Of a stretch of DNA of 64,000 bases, positions 52,811-60,879 are shown piece after piece. Numbering within the stretch: position 1 is the first letter of the stretch; each line of letters begins with the position of its first letter. Below the pieces are notes generated by a model. That model was not told the origin of the DNA. It saw nothing but the letters and a program-made list of their open reading frames with translations, and searched no databases. Source of the stretch: Variovorax sp. J2L1-78. GTDB lineage: Bacteria; Pseudomonadota; Gammaproteobacteria; Burkholderiales; Burkholderiaceae_C. Position numbers and translations under genes: made by a program. Location: assembly GCF_030317205.1 (NCBI RefSeq), contig NZ_JASZYB010000003.1, positions 1-64,000 of the forward strand, written 5' to 3'.

Positions 52811-54004
52811 ATGAACGTCATCCGCTTCACCGATCTCTGTGCGCAAGGCAAGGTTGCCGGCCAGCGTGTCTTCATCCGTGCCGACCTCAACGTGCCGCAG
52901 GACGACGCGGGCCGCATCACCGAAGACACGCGCGTGCGCGCCTCGGTGCCCTGCATCCAGGCTGCGCTCGACGCCGGTGCGGCGGTGATGGTCACGTCGC
53001 ACCTCGGCCGCCCGACCGAGGGCGCCTTCAAGCCCGGGGATTCGCTCGCGCCGGTGGCCGAACGCCTGGCCGAGCTGCTCGGCCGCCCGGTGCCGCTGGT
53101 GGCGAACTGGGTCGACGGCGTCGACGTGGCGCCGGGCCAGGTCGTGCTGCTGGAGAACTGCCGCGTCAACAAGGGCGAGAAGAAGAACGACGAGACGCTC
53201 GCCAGGAAGATGGCCGCGCTCTGCGACATCTACGTGAACGACGCCTTCGGCACCGCGCACCGCGCCGAAGCCACCACCTACGGCATCGCGCAATTCGCCA
53301 GAATCGCTTCGGCCGGCCCGCTGCTGGCGGCCGAAATCGACGCCATCACCAAGGCGCTGGCCCACCCCGCGCGGCCGCTGGTGGCGATCGTCGCCGGCTC
53401 CAAGGTCAGCACCAAGCTCACCATCCTCAAGGCGCTGGCCGAGAAGGTCGACCAGCTCATCGTCGGCGGCGGCATCGCCAACACCTTCATGCTGGCCTCG
53501 GGCCTGTCGATCGGCAAGTCGCTGGCCGAGCCCGACCTGCTCGACCAGGCCAAGGCGGTGATCGAGGCGATGCGTGCCCGCGGCGCCGACGTGCCGATCC
53601 CGGTCGACGTGGTCACGGCCAAGACCTTCGCGGCGGATGCCGTGGCCACCGTCAAGGCGGCCGATGCCGTCGACGCAGACGACCTCATCCTGGACATCGG
53701 CCCCAAGACCGCCGAGATGCTGGCCGCGCAATTGCGCGAAGCCGGCACCATCGTGTGGAACGGCCCGGTCGGCGTGTTCGAGTTCGAGGCCTTCTCGCAC
53801 GGCACCGAAGCCATCGCCCGCGCCATCGCCGAGAGCAAGGCCTTCTCGATCGCCGGCGGCGGCGACACGCTGGCCGCCATCGCCAAGTACGGCATCGAGA
53901 AGGATGTCGGCTACATCTCGACCGGTGGCGGGGCCTTCCTGGAAATCCTGGAAGGCAAGACGCTGCCGGCGTTCGAAATTTTGAGCAAGCGCGCGGCCGG
54001 CTGA
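52811..54004 (+). CDS. pgk: Phosphoglycerate kinase
   Basis: This 397-residue enzyme has normal length. N-terminal substrate segments are RVFIRADLNVPQDD (about residue 17) and VTSHLGRPTEG (about 59). KVSTKLTILKALAEKVDQLI (about 198) and the C-terminal nucleotide site NGPVGVFEFEAF and STGGGAFLEILEGKTLP complete it. It makes ATP from 1,3-bisphosphoglycerate. It is followed by a strong terminator, then a minus-strand gene, so it is transcribed on its own here. Confidence 0.98.
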   Translation: MNVIRFTDLCAQGKVAGQRVFIRADLNVPQDDAGRITEDTRVRASVPCIQAALDAGAAVMVTSHLGRPTEGAFKPGDSLAPVAERLAELLGRPVPLVANWVDGVDVAPGQVVLLENCRVNKGEKKNDETLARKMAALCDIYVNDAFGTAHRAEATTYGIAQFARIASAGPLLAAEIDAITKALAHPARPLVAIVAGSKVSTKLTILKALAEKVDQLIVGGGIANTFMLASGLSIGKSLAEPDLLDQAKAVIEAMRARGADVPIPVDVVTAKTFAADAVATVKAADAVDADDLILDIGPKTAEMLAAQLREAGTIVWNGPVGVFEFEAFSHGTEAIARAIAESKAFSIAGGGDTLAAIAKYGIEKDVGYISTGGGAFLEILEGKTLPAFEILSKRAAG

Positions 54005-54024
54005 ACCTCCCCCTGGCGCCCATG

Positions 54025-54050
54025 AAAAAGCCCGCATCCGCGGGCTTTTT
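54025..54050. terminator. Rho-independent terminator after pgk
   Basis: AAAAAGCCCGC and GCGGGCTTTTT form a perfect 11-bp inverted repeat around ATCC. A-runs and T-runs flank the GC stem, so it can work for pgk and for the convergent desaturase gene. Confidence 0.93.
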
Positions 54051-54072
54051 GCTGTCGTCGCGGGCCTGAGCC

Positions 54073-55182
54073 TCAGGCCATGGCGGTCGCTGGTGCACGC
54101 AGCGCGCTGGTCGCGCGGCCCTGGAAGTCGGTCCAGCACTGGCGCGAGAAGTCGTAGAGCTTGCAGGCGCGCGCGGTCGAGAAGTACCACTTCCACGAGA
54201 AAGGCTGGACGATGATGCGTTCGGGCAGCAGGTGCTCGAGCATCTTCTGGGCCTCCTTCAGTTTGTAGAGCGGGATGCTCATGTCCACATGGTGCGCCGT
54301 GTGCTCCATGATGTGGTGAATGAGCGCGCCGATCTGCAGCGGGAAGGTCAGGTGCACGGTGGTCGACACGAAGGGCTGCGCGCGCTGCCAGGCGGCCTTC
54401 TCGTCGTGCCACTGCACCTTGACGTGCGTGTGGTGCCCGTAGATCACGAAGCCCATCATGTTGAACCAGAAGGCCATCGGCACCACGAAGCCGAGCAGCA
54501 GGGCCAGCAGCACCGACTGGCTGGTGGCCAGCGCGGCAGCGGTCAGCGCGGCGATCCAGAGGGCGGCGAAGCCGGTCACGAGCGCGCAGTCCTTGGCGAA
54601 GATCGGGCGGTAGCTGTTGCCCATCGTGGCCCGGGACGGGAACATCATCTTCTTCCACCAGATCTCGACCATGTAGTAGAGGCCCGGGCCCCAGCCGCTG
54701 CGGTAGATGCGCTCGAGGGCGCGGCGCACCGGCGACAGCGCACGGTATTCGGCCTGCGTCAGCGGCGCCCAGACGAAGTCGACGCCCTTGAGGTTGGTGA
54801 AGCCGTGGTGCACCACGTTGTGCCCCATGTCCCAGAGGCTGTAGGCGGTGAGCGAGGGCAGGAAGGCGATGCGGCCCAGCCACTTGTTCAGGCGACGGTG
54901 CGGCGTCAGGCTCTGGTGGCAGCCGTCGTGGCCGATGATGAAGAGCCGGCCGATGACGAAGCCCGCCAGCAGGCCGGCGAGCAACTTGAGCCAGACCGGC
55001 TTGAGCAGCACCGTTCCCGTGACGAGCGCGCCGAACAGCAGGTAGTCGATGGCCAGCAGCACGAAGGCGCGCACGGTCGTGCGCTGCGAGATCGGGATCA
55101 GCCAGGAGCGGATGACCTTGCGGTGCGGCAGCGGCATTTCCGGCGACAGGGGCGTGGGAACAGGATCGGTTGGGGTCTGCAT
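54073..55182 (-). CDS. Membrane fatty acid desaturase
   Basis: This 369-residue integral membrane protein has the three histidine boxes of acyl-lipid desaturases: GHDGCHQS (about residue 87), DMGHNVVHHGF (about 122) and EHTAHHVDM (about 310), with several hydrophobic segments between. It resembles delta-12/omega-6 or similar fatty-acid desaturases that introduce double bases bonds into membrane lipids; the position of the bond cannot be told. It is on the strand opposite to pgk and pyk, between them, so it interrupts a glycolytic run. The start MQTPTDPVPTPL has no clear ribosome site; the frame is open 18 codons upstream. Confidence 0.9.
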   Translation of the reverse strand: MQTPTDPVPTPLSPEMPLPHRKVIRSWLIPISQRTTVRAFVLLAIDYLLFGALVTGTVLLKPVWLKLLAGLLAGFVIGRLFIIGHDGCHQSLTPHRRLNKWLGRIAFLPSLTAYSLWDMGHNVVHHGFTNLKGVDFVWAPLTQAEYRALSPVRRALERIYRSGWGPGLYYMVEIWWKKMMFPSRATMGNSYRPIFAKDCALVTGFAALWIAALTAAALATSQSVLLALLLGFVVPMAFWFNMMGFVIYGHHTHVKVQWHDEKAAWQRAQPFVSTTVHLTFPLQIGALIHHIMEHTAHHVDMSIPLYKLKEAQKMLEHLLPERIIVQPFSWKWYFSTARACKLYDFSRQCWTDFQGRATSALRAPATAMA

Positions 55183-55386
55183 AAGACGAGGCGAAAGAAA
55201 GGAAAAACGACGGCGCGGGTGGGCACCGTAACGCATTCATCGGAAGGGGTGATGACGAAGATCAAGCTGCGTGGGGTTGTCGAAGCAACCGTGTCGTATC
55301 GCGCAACGACATCTCCACATGTGAGAATTGTGCCAAAACCCCGGTCCGCCCCCGGAACGGATCCCCCGACAGCCCCAGGAGACACT

Positions 55387-56835
55387 GTGGACACGACTCG
55401 CCTTCCCCGCCATGCCACCAAGATCGTCGCGACGCTCGGCCCCGCGTCGAACACGCTCGAACTGATCGAGCAGATGATCGTCCACAAGGTGAGCGTGGTG
55501 CGGCTGAACTTCAGCCACGGCACCGCGCAGGACCACATCGACCGCGCCGCCATGGTCCGCGAAGCCGCGCGCCGCGCCGGCCGCGAGGTCGCCATCATGG
55601 CCGACCTGCAGGGGCCGAAGATCCGCGTGGGCAAGTTCGCGCAGGGCAAGATCTGGCTCGAGCCGGGCGCCAAGTTCGTCCTCGACGCGTCGCGTACCGA
55701 ACTGGGCGACGTCGACGCGGTCGGCCTCGACTACAAGGACCTGCCGCGCGATGTGAAGGCCGGTGACCGCCTGCTGCTCAACGACGGCCTCATCGTGCTG
55801 ATCGTGAACCTGGTCAAGGGCCAGGCGGTGCACACCACGGTGCTGCTGGGGGGCGAGCTGTCGAACAACAAGGGCATCAACAAGCAGGGTGGCGGCCTCA
55901 CGGCGCCGGCGCTGACGGCCAAGGACATGGAGGACATCAAGACCGCCATGAGCTTCCAGGCCGACTACGTGGCGGTGAGCTTCCCGAAGAACGCGACCGA
56001 CATGGAGATGGCGCGCCAGCTCTGCAACGTGGCGGCGGCCGAGTTCGGCCACCGGCCGGGGATGATCGCCAAGATCGAGCGTGCCGAGGCGATCCCGAAG
56101 CTCGAAGAGATCCTGCGCGCCAGCGACGGCATCATGGTCGCCCGCGGCGACCTGGCGGTCGAGGTCGGCAATGCGGCCGTGCCGGCGCTGCAGAAGAAGA
56201 TGATCCGCATGGCGCGCGAGATGGACAAGGTCGCCATCACCGCCACGCAGATGATGGAGTCGATGATCACCAACCCGGTGCCCACGCGCGCCGAGGTGAG
56301 CGACGTGGCCAACGCGGTGCTCGACGGCACCGACGCGGTGATGCTCAGCGCCGAGACCGCGTCGGGCCGCTATCCGCTGGAGACCGTGCAGGAGATGAGC
56401 CGCATCTGCGAGGCCGCCGAGCAGGCCGAGGACACGGCCCGCGACACCGATTTCAGCGGCCACACCTACGCCCGCATCGACCAGGCCATCGCCATGGGCG
56501 CGCTCTTCACCGCGCACCACCTGGGCGCCAAGGCGATCGTCGCGCTGACCGAATCGGGCTCGACGCCGCTGTGGATGAGCCGCCATTCGGCGCACATCCC
56601 GGTCTACGCGCTCACCTCGCGCCTGTCGACGCAGCGCAGGATGGCGCTGTACCGCAACGTGCGCCCGCTGCTGATGGATTCGCACACCGACCGCGACACC
56701 GCCCTCGAGCAGGCCGAGTCGCACCTGAAGAAACGCGGCATCGTGCAGAGCGGCGACGTCTATGCCATCACCTGCGGCGAGCCGATGGGCGCGCCGGGCG
56801 GCACCAACATGCTGAAGATCTGCCGCGCCACCTGA
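55387..56835 (+). CDS. pyk: Pyruvate kinase
   Basis: This 482-residue enzyme starts at GTG with AGGAG six bases before. Motifs include HATKIVATLGPAS (about residue 8), VVRLNFSHG (about 35), MADLQGPKIRVG (about 66), the catalytic MIAKIERAEAIPKLEEI (about 230), IMVARGDLAVEV (about 250) and TATQMMESMI (about 285). It makes ATP and pyruvate from phosphoenolpyruvate. Upstream in-frame sequence back to the desaturase gene is not part of the protein. Confidence 0.97.
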   Translation: MDTTRLPRHATKIVATLGPASNTLELIEQMIVHKVSVVRLNFSHGTAQDHIDRAAMVREAARRAGREVAIMADLQGPKIRVGKFAQGKIWLEPGAKFVLDASRTELGDVDAVGLDYKDLPRDVKAGDRLLLNDGLIVLIVNLVKGQAVHTTVLLGGELSNNKGINKQGGGLTAPALTAKDMEDIKTAMSFQADYVAVSFPKNATDMEMARQLCNVAAAEFGHRPGMIAKIERAEAIPKLEEILRASDGIMVARGDLAVEVGNAAVPALQKKMIRMAREMDKVAITATQMMESMITNPVPTRAEVSDVANAVLDGTDAVMLSAETASGRYPLETVQEMSRICEAAEQAEDTARDTDFSGHTYARIDQAIAMGALFTAHHLGAKAIVALTESGSTPLWMSRHSAHIPVYALTSRLSTQRRMALYRNVRPLLMDSHTDRDTALEQAESHLKKRGIVQSGDVYAITCGEPMGAPGGTNMLKICRAT

Positions 56836-56849
56836 GCGCGCCACAGGCC

Positions 56850-56865
56850 GTGGGACCCGTCCCAC
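56850..56865. promoter_or_regulatory. Inverted repeat upstream of fba
   Basis: GTGGGAC and GTCCCAC form a perfect 7-bp inverted repeat around CC. It overlaps the -35 position of the candidate fba promoter (-10 TAGAAT at 56878-56883) and lacks a T-run, so an operator is more likely than a pyk terminator. Confidence 0.45.
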
Positions 56866-56934
56866 AAGGGGGCTCGGTAGAATTGAGGCAGTTTTTCTTC
56901 ATTCTTCATCTTCCATTCCCGCGAGGTATTTCCC

Positions 56935-57999
56935 ATGGCTCTCGTCTCGATGCGCGAACTGCTGGACCACGCAGCCGCCAACGGCTACGGCATTCCGGCT
57001 TTCAACGTCAACAACCTCGAACAGGTGCAGGCCGTGATGGAAGCCGCCAAGGAAACCGGCGCGCCGGTCATCCTCCAGGCCAGCGCCGGCGCCCGCAAGT
57101 ACGCGGGCGAGGGCTTCATCAAGCACCTGATCCAGGCGGCGATCGAAAGCTACCCGAACATTCCGCTGGTGATGCACCAGGACCACGGCCAGAACCCGGA
57201 CGTGTGCCAGGGCGCCATCGACCTTGGTTTCTCGTCCGTGATGATGGACGGCTCGCTCGAGGCCGACGGCAAGACCATCGCCAGCTACGAGTACAACGTC
57301 GAAGTCACCAAGAAGGTGGCGCAGCTGGCGCACCGCGTGGGCGTTACCGTCGAAGGCGAACTGGGTTGCCTGGGCTCGCTCGAGACCATGAAGGGCGACA
57401 AGGAAGACGGCCACGGCACCGACGCGACCATGACGCGCGAGCAGCTGCTGACCGACCCGGAGCAGGCCGCCGACTTCGTCAAGCGCACCCAGATCGACGC
57501 GCTGGCCATCGCCATCGGCACCAGCCACGGCCCGTTCAAGTTCACCCGCAAGCCCACCGGCGACATCCTGGCGATCGATCGCATCAAGGAAATCCACCAG
57601 CGCATTCCGAGCACCCACCTGGTGATGCACGGATCGTCGTCGGTGCCGCAGGACCTGCTGGCGATCATTCGCCAGTACGGCGGCCAGATCAAGGAAACCT
57701 ACGGCGTGCCCGTCGAGGAAATCCAGGAAGCCATCAAGCACGGCGTGCGCAAGATCAACATCGACACCGACATCCGTCTGGCCATGACCGGCGCGGTGCG
57801 CAAGTTCATGTTCGAGAACCCGGAAAAGTTCGATGCCCGCGAATGGCTCAAGCCGGCGCGCGAAGCCGCCAAGCTGGTCTGCAAGCAGCGCTACATCGAG
57901 TTCGGCTGCGAAGGCCAGGGCGCGAAGATCAAGGGCGATACGCTGCAGGTCGTGGCGGCGAAGTACGCCAAGGGCGAGCTCGCACAAGAAGTGCGCTGA
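56935..57999 (+). CDS. fba: Class II fructose-bisphosphate aldolase
   Basis: This 354-residue enzyme starts MALVSMRELLDHAAANGYGIPAFN. Zinc and substrate segments are VMHQDHGQNPDVCQ (about 80), FSSVMMDGSLEADGKTI (about 100), EGELGCLGSLE (about 138), GTSHGPFK (about 195) and LVMHGSSSVP (about 225). Length and sequence match the type shared by glycolysis and the Calvin cycle (CbbA-like). It splits or forms fructose 1,6-bisphosphate. A clear terminator follows. Confidence 0.97.
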   Translation: MALVSMRELLDHAAANGYGIPAFNVNNLEQVQAVMEAAKETGAPVILQASAGARKYAGEGFIKHLIQAAIESYPNIPLVMHQDHGQNPDVCQGAIDLGFSSVMMDGSLEADGKTIASYEYNVEVTKKVAQLAHRVGVTVEGELGCLGSLETMKGDKEDGHGTDATMTREQLLTDPEQAADFVKRTQIDALAIAIGTSHGPFKFTRKPTGDILAIDRIKEIHQRIPSTHLVMHGSSSVPQDLLAIIRQYGGQIKETYGVPVEEIQEAIKHGVRKINIDTDIRLAMTGAVRKFMFENPEKFDAREWLKPAREAAKLVCKQRYIEFGCEGQGAKIKGDTLQVVAAKYAKGELAQEVR

Positions 58000-58016
58000 G
58001 CATCTCCCGTCTGCTC

Positions 58017-58042
58017 AAGCCACCGCTCGCGGTGGCTTTTTT
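58017..58042 (+). terminator. Rho-independent terminator after fba
   Basis: AAGCCACCGC and GCGGTGGCTT form a perfect 10-bp stem with a two-base loop, followed by a run of T. Confidence 0.9.
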
Positions 58043-58090
58043 CTGCGCGCACAATCCGCCTTTCCCTTCCGTTTTCTTCACGTCTTCGCC

Positions 58091-58996
58091 ATGACCACCG
58101 TCCACACCTCCTCCATCCAAAGCCTGCCCCTGCTCGCGCGTGGCAAGGTGCGCGACAACTACGCCGTGGGCGACGACCGCATCCTGATGGTCGCGAGCGA
58201 TCGGCTCTCGGCCTTCGACGTGATCATGGGCGAACCCATCCCCGGCAAGGGCGTGATCCTCACGCAGATGGCGCTGTGGTGGTTCGACCGGCTCGGCCAC
58301 CTGTGCCCCAACCACCTGACCGGCGATGCGCCGGAAAGCGTGGTGACCGAGGCCGAAGTACCGCAGGTCAAGGACCGCTCGATGCTGGTCAAGCGCCTGA
58401 AGCCGATCCCCGTCGAGGCGGTGGTGCGCGGCTACCTCGCTGGCAGCGGCTGGAAGGAGTACCAGGAGAACCGTGCCGTCTGCGGCGTGCCGCTGCCCGA
58501 GGGCCTGACCAATGCCAGCCAGCTGCCGCGGCCGATCTTCACGCCCGCCGCCAAGGCCGCCGCCGGCGAGCACGACGAGAACATCAGCTACGACCGCGTG
58601 GTCGAGGTCGTCGGCCCGGCGCTGGCGCAGAAGATCCGCGAGACCAGCATCGCCATCTACGAGGCCGCCGCCGAGATCGCGCTGACCAAGGGCATGATCA
58701 TTGCCGACACCAAGTTCGAGTTCGGCCTGGACGAGGCCGGCACGCTGGTGCTGATGGACGAGGTGCTCACGCCCGACAGCTCGCGCTACTGGCCGGTCGA
58801 AGGCTACGAAGAGGCGCTGCGCAACGGCACCAACCCGCCGAGCTACGACAAGCAGTTCGTGCGCGACTGGCTCGAGGCCACCAAGGTCAACGGCAAGCCC
58901 TGGGACAAGACGCCGCCGGCCCCGCGCCTGCCGGCCGAGATCATCGAGAAGACCGCGGCCAAGTACCGCGAGGCGCTGGAGCGGCTGACGGGCTGA
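58091..58996 (+). CDS. purC: SAICAR synthase (phosphoribosylaminoimidazole-succinocarboxamide synthase)
   Basis: This 301-residue enzyme has the ATP-site motif LARGKVRDNYAVGDDRILMVASDRLSAFD near the N-terminus (about residues 15-45), VEAVVRGYLAGSGWKEY (about 112) and IIADTKFEFGLDEAG (about 210). This is the longer form found in betaproteobacteria. It joins aspartate to CAIR in purine synthesis, using the product of purE/purK found about 2.9 kb downstream. The ATG was chosen as first start before the conserved region; an open frame runs further upstream inside fba. Confidence 0.97.
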   Translation: MTTVHTSSIQSLPLLARGKVRDNYAVGDDRILMVASDRLSAFDVIMGEPIPGKGVILTQMALWWFDRLGHLCPNHLTGDAPESVVTEAEVPQVKDRSMLVKRLKPIPVEAVVRGYLAGSGWKEYQENRAVCGVPLPEGLTNASQLPRPIFTPAAKAAAGEHDENISYDRVVEVVGPALAQKIRETSIAIYEAAAEIALTKGMIIADTKFEFGLDEAGTLVLMDEVLTPDSSRYWPVEGYEEALRNGTNPPSYDKQFVRDWLEATKVNGKPWDKTPPAPRLPAEIIEKTAAKYREALERLTG

Positions 58997-59018
58997 GGCC
59001 CGTTCCGAGCGGTGCCGC

Positions 59019-59456
59019 TCAGCGGCTGTCCAGCACCGCCAGCGTCCGCCCGCTGTCGTCGAGCAGCGTGAGTTGGCTGCCGAGCCGGCTGTAGCCCGTG
59101 GTGGCCTGCAGCGCGGCGAAGAAGCTGCTTTCCATCGCGCCGCGTTCGGGTTCGATGCAGGCCATGCGCGTCGCCGCCAGCGGGCCGATCGTCAGGCGGT
59201 GGCCGGTGCGCTGGTAGGGGCCCGAGACGCGGTTGCAGCCGCCGGAGCCGCTCACGCGCGACCCATCGAACTGCAGCTGCGCATCGCGCCGCGGGTCGGC
59301 ATCGCGCGGGGCTGGCTGGGTGCCGACGCTGAGCAGGCGCCAGGTCTGCGATTCGATCGGCTCGTCGAGGCTCACGCTGGTGCCGCAACCGGCCAGCAGG
59401 GCGATGCCGAGGACCGGCAGGGCGAAGCACAGGGAAAGGTGGCGGATGAGCGGCAT
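59019..59456 (-). CDS. META-domain (HslJ-like) lipoprotein
   Basis: This 145-residue protein has a lipoprotein signal FALPVLGIALLAGC (cysteine about residue 24). The META/HslJ domain contains SQTWRLLSVG, RVSGSGGCNRVSGPYQ (about 67-82), LTIGPLAATRMAC (about 88) and ESSFFAALQA. AGGATTTCC precedes the ATG. HslJ-like proteins are envelope stress or motility-associated proteins without a known reaction. It is the last gene of a minus-strand block with pyrB and the thioredoxin gene. Confidence 0.9.
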   Translation of the reverse strand: MPLIRHLSLCFALPVLGIALLAGCGTSVSLDEPIESQTWRLLSVGTQPAPRDADPRRDAQLQFDGSRVSGSGGCNRVSGPYQRTGHRLTIGPLAATRMACIEPERGAMESSFFAALQATTGYSRLGSQLTLLDDSGRTLAVLDSR

Positions 59457-59537
59457 GGAAATCCTGTGTCGGTGCTTGCGGCGACGCCCGCCGCGCCGCG
59501 ATGGTAATGCGGCGTGCGTCGCTGCTGCATCAGGCTG

Positions 59538-60839
59538 TCAGGCTTCGAGCGCGTCGAAGGCCGCGTCGTCGGGGCCGATCGCCGCGGGCGGCCGCCAGCC
59601 GGCGTCGCGCATCGAGCGCGGCACCTGGTCTTCCACGCCGAGCAACACCGCGAACAGCGCCATGCGCACCGGGATGCCGTTGTCGGTCTGGCGGAAGATG
59701 GCCAGCCGCGGGTCGTGGTTCAGGTCCGTGCTCAGGTCGTTGGCGCCGGGCCGGCTGTCGCGCGGCAGCGGGTGCATCACCAGCGTGCGCGGGCTGCAGT
59801 GGGCATCGATCAGCGCCTGGTGGATCTGGAAGTCCGGCGTGTAGCCCTCGAACTGCTCCTGCTCCTTCGGCTCGAAGCGTTCCTTCTGGATGCGCGTGGC
59901 ATACACCACGTCGGCGCCCGCCAGGCCTTCGGCCAGCGACGCGGTCTGTACCACCACGTGGCCGTTGCGCGAGATGCGGTCGGCCAGGTGCGCCGGCAGT
60001 TCGAGCCCCGCGGGCGCGATCAGCGTGAACTTCAGCCCCCGGTAGAGCGACAGCAGCTTCACCAGCGAATGCACCGTGCGGCCGTACTTCAGGTCGCCGA
60101 CGAAGGCGACATGCGCACCGTCGACGATGCGCCCGAGCCGCGAGAACTCGCGCTGGATCGTGTACAGGTCGAGCAGCGCCTGGCTCGGGTGTTCGCCGGC
60201 GCCGTCGCCACCGTTGATCACCGGGATGTTGGTGGCCCGCGCGAATTCCGCGACCGAGCCCTGCTCGGGATGACGCACCACCAGCGCGTCGACGTAGCCG
60301 CTCATGACGCGGCTGGTGTCGTAGATCGACTCGCCCTTGGCCATCGACGAGAAGGTGAAGCCGGTGGTGTCGCAGACCGAGCCGCCGAGCCGGCAGAAGG
60401 CCGCGCCGAAGCTCACGCGCGTGCGGGTGCTGGCCTCGAAGAAGAGGTTGCCGAGCACCGCGCCCTCCAGCACCCGCGACACCTTCTGGCGCCGCGCGAT
60501 GGGCTGCATGATGTCCGCCACCCGGAACAGCGCCTCGACCGACTCGCGCGAGAACTGGTCGACCGACAGCAGCTGCGGCCGTCCCTCGAACAGGATGCGG
60601 TCGCGCAGGGCGCCGGAGTGTACGCTCTGCGTCGCCTCGGTAGCGCTCGCCGCCTGCAGGATCTCCGAGACGAAGCGCTGGACGATCTCCGGCATGCCCC
60701 GCGCTTCCGACGATCCTTCCGGCAGCAGCCAGGTATCGAGCGCGCGGCGCGTCACGCCGATGCGCTGCGAGAAGGCTTCGCGGGTGAGGTTGAGACGCCG
60801 CATGGCGTCACGAAGAAAGGTCTGCTGGTCGGCGTTCAT
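59538..60839 (-). CDS. pyrB: Aspartate carbamoyltransferase with N-terminal helix-turn-helix-like extension
   Basis: This 433-residue protein is longer than the roughly 310 residues usual for the catalytic chain. Residues about 85-400 hold the ATCase motifs: FFEASTRTRVSF (STRTR at 137-141), SSMAKGESIYDT, HPSQALLDLYTIQ, GDLKYGRTVHSL and HPLPR. All catalytic signatures look intact. Residues 1-62 are an extension (LTREAFSQRIGVTRRALDTW, about 18-37) that reads as a lambda-repressor-like helix-turn-helix. The ATG has no ribosome site. A promoter ends six bases before it and a perfect palindrome covers the promoter, so a leaderless, possibly self-regulated gene is inferred. No pyrC or pyrI lies nearby. 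Confidence 0.9.
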   Translation of the reverse strand: MNADQQTFLRDAMRRLNLTREAFSQRIGVTRRALDTWLLPEGSSEARGMPEIVQRFVSEILQAASATEATQSVHSGALRDRILFEGRPQLLSVDQFSRESVEALFRVADIMQPIARRQKVSRVLEGAVLGNLFFEASTRTRVSFGAAFCRLGGSVCDTTGFTFSSMAKGESIYDTSRVMSGYVDALVVRHPEQGSVAEFARATNIPVINGGDGAGEHPSQALLDLYTIQREFSRLGRIVDGAHVAFVGDLKYGRTVHSLVKLLSLYRGLKFTLIAPAGLELPAHLADRISRNGHVVVQTASLAEGLAGADVVYATRIQKERFEPKEQEQFEGYTPDFQIHQALIDAHCSPRTLVMHPLPRDSRPGANDLSTDLNHDPRLAIFRQTDNGIPVRMALFAVLLGVEDQVPRSMRDAGWRPPAAIGPDDAAFDALEA

Positions 60840-60841
60840 GT

Positions 60842-60870
60842 CAGAAATGTACGCGATGCGTACATTTCTG
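60842..60870. promoter_or_regulatory. Perfect palindrome over the pyrB promoter
   Basis: CAGAAATGTACGC and GCGTACATTTCTG form a perfect 13-bp inverted repeat around GAT, two bases before the pyrB start codon. It covers the spacer and -10 of the promoter described at 60846-60874. It is the strongest operator-like element in the window. Confidence 0.85.
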
Positions 60871-60874
60871 TCGA
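60846..60874 (-). promoter_or_regulatory. pyrB promoter, predicted leaderless
   Basis: On the minus strand TCGACA (60874-60869), 17 bases and TACATT (60851-60846) form a good sigma-70-like pair. Six bases later comes the pyrB ATG, so transcription would begin at its A. Confidence 0.6.
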
Positions 60875-60879
60875 CGCCC

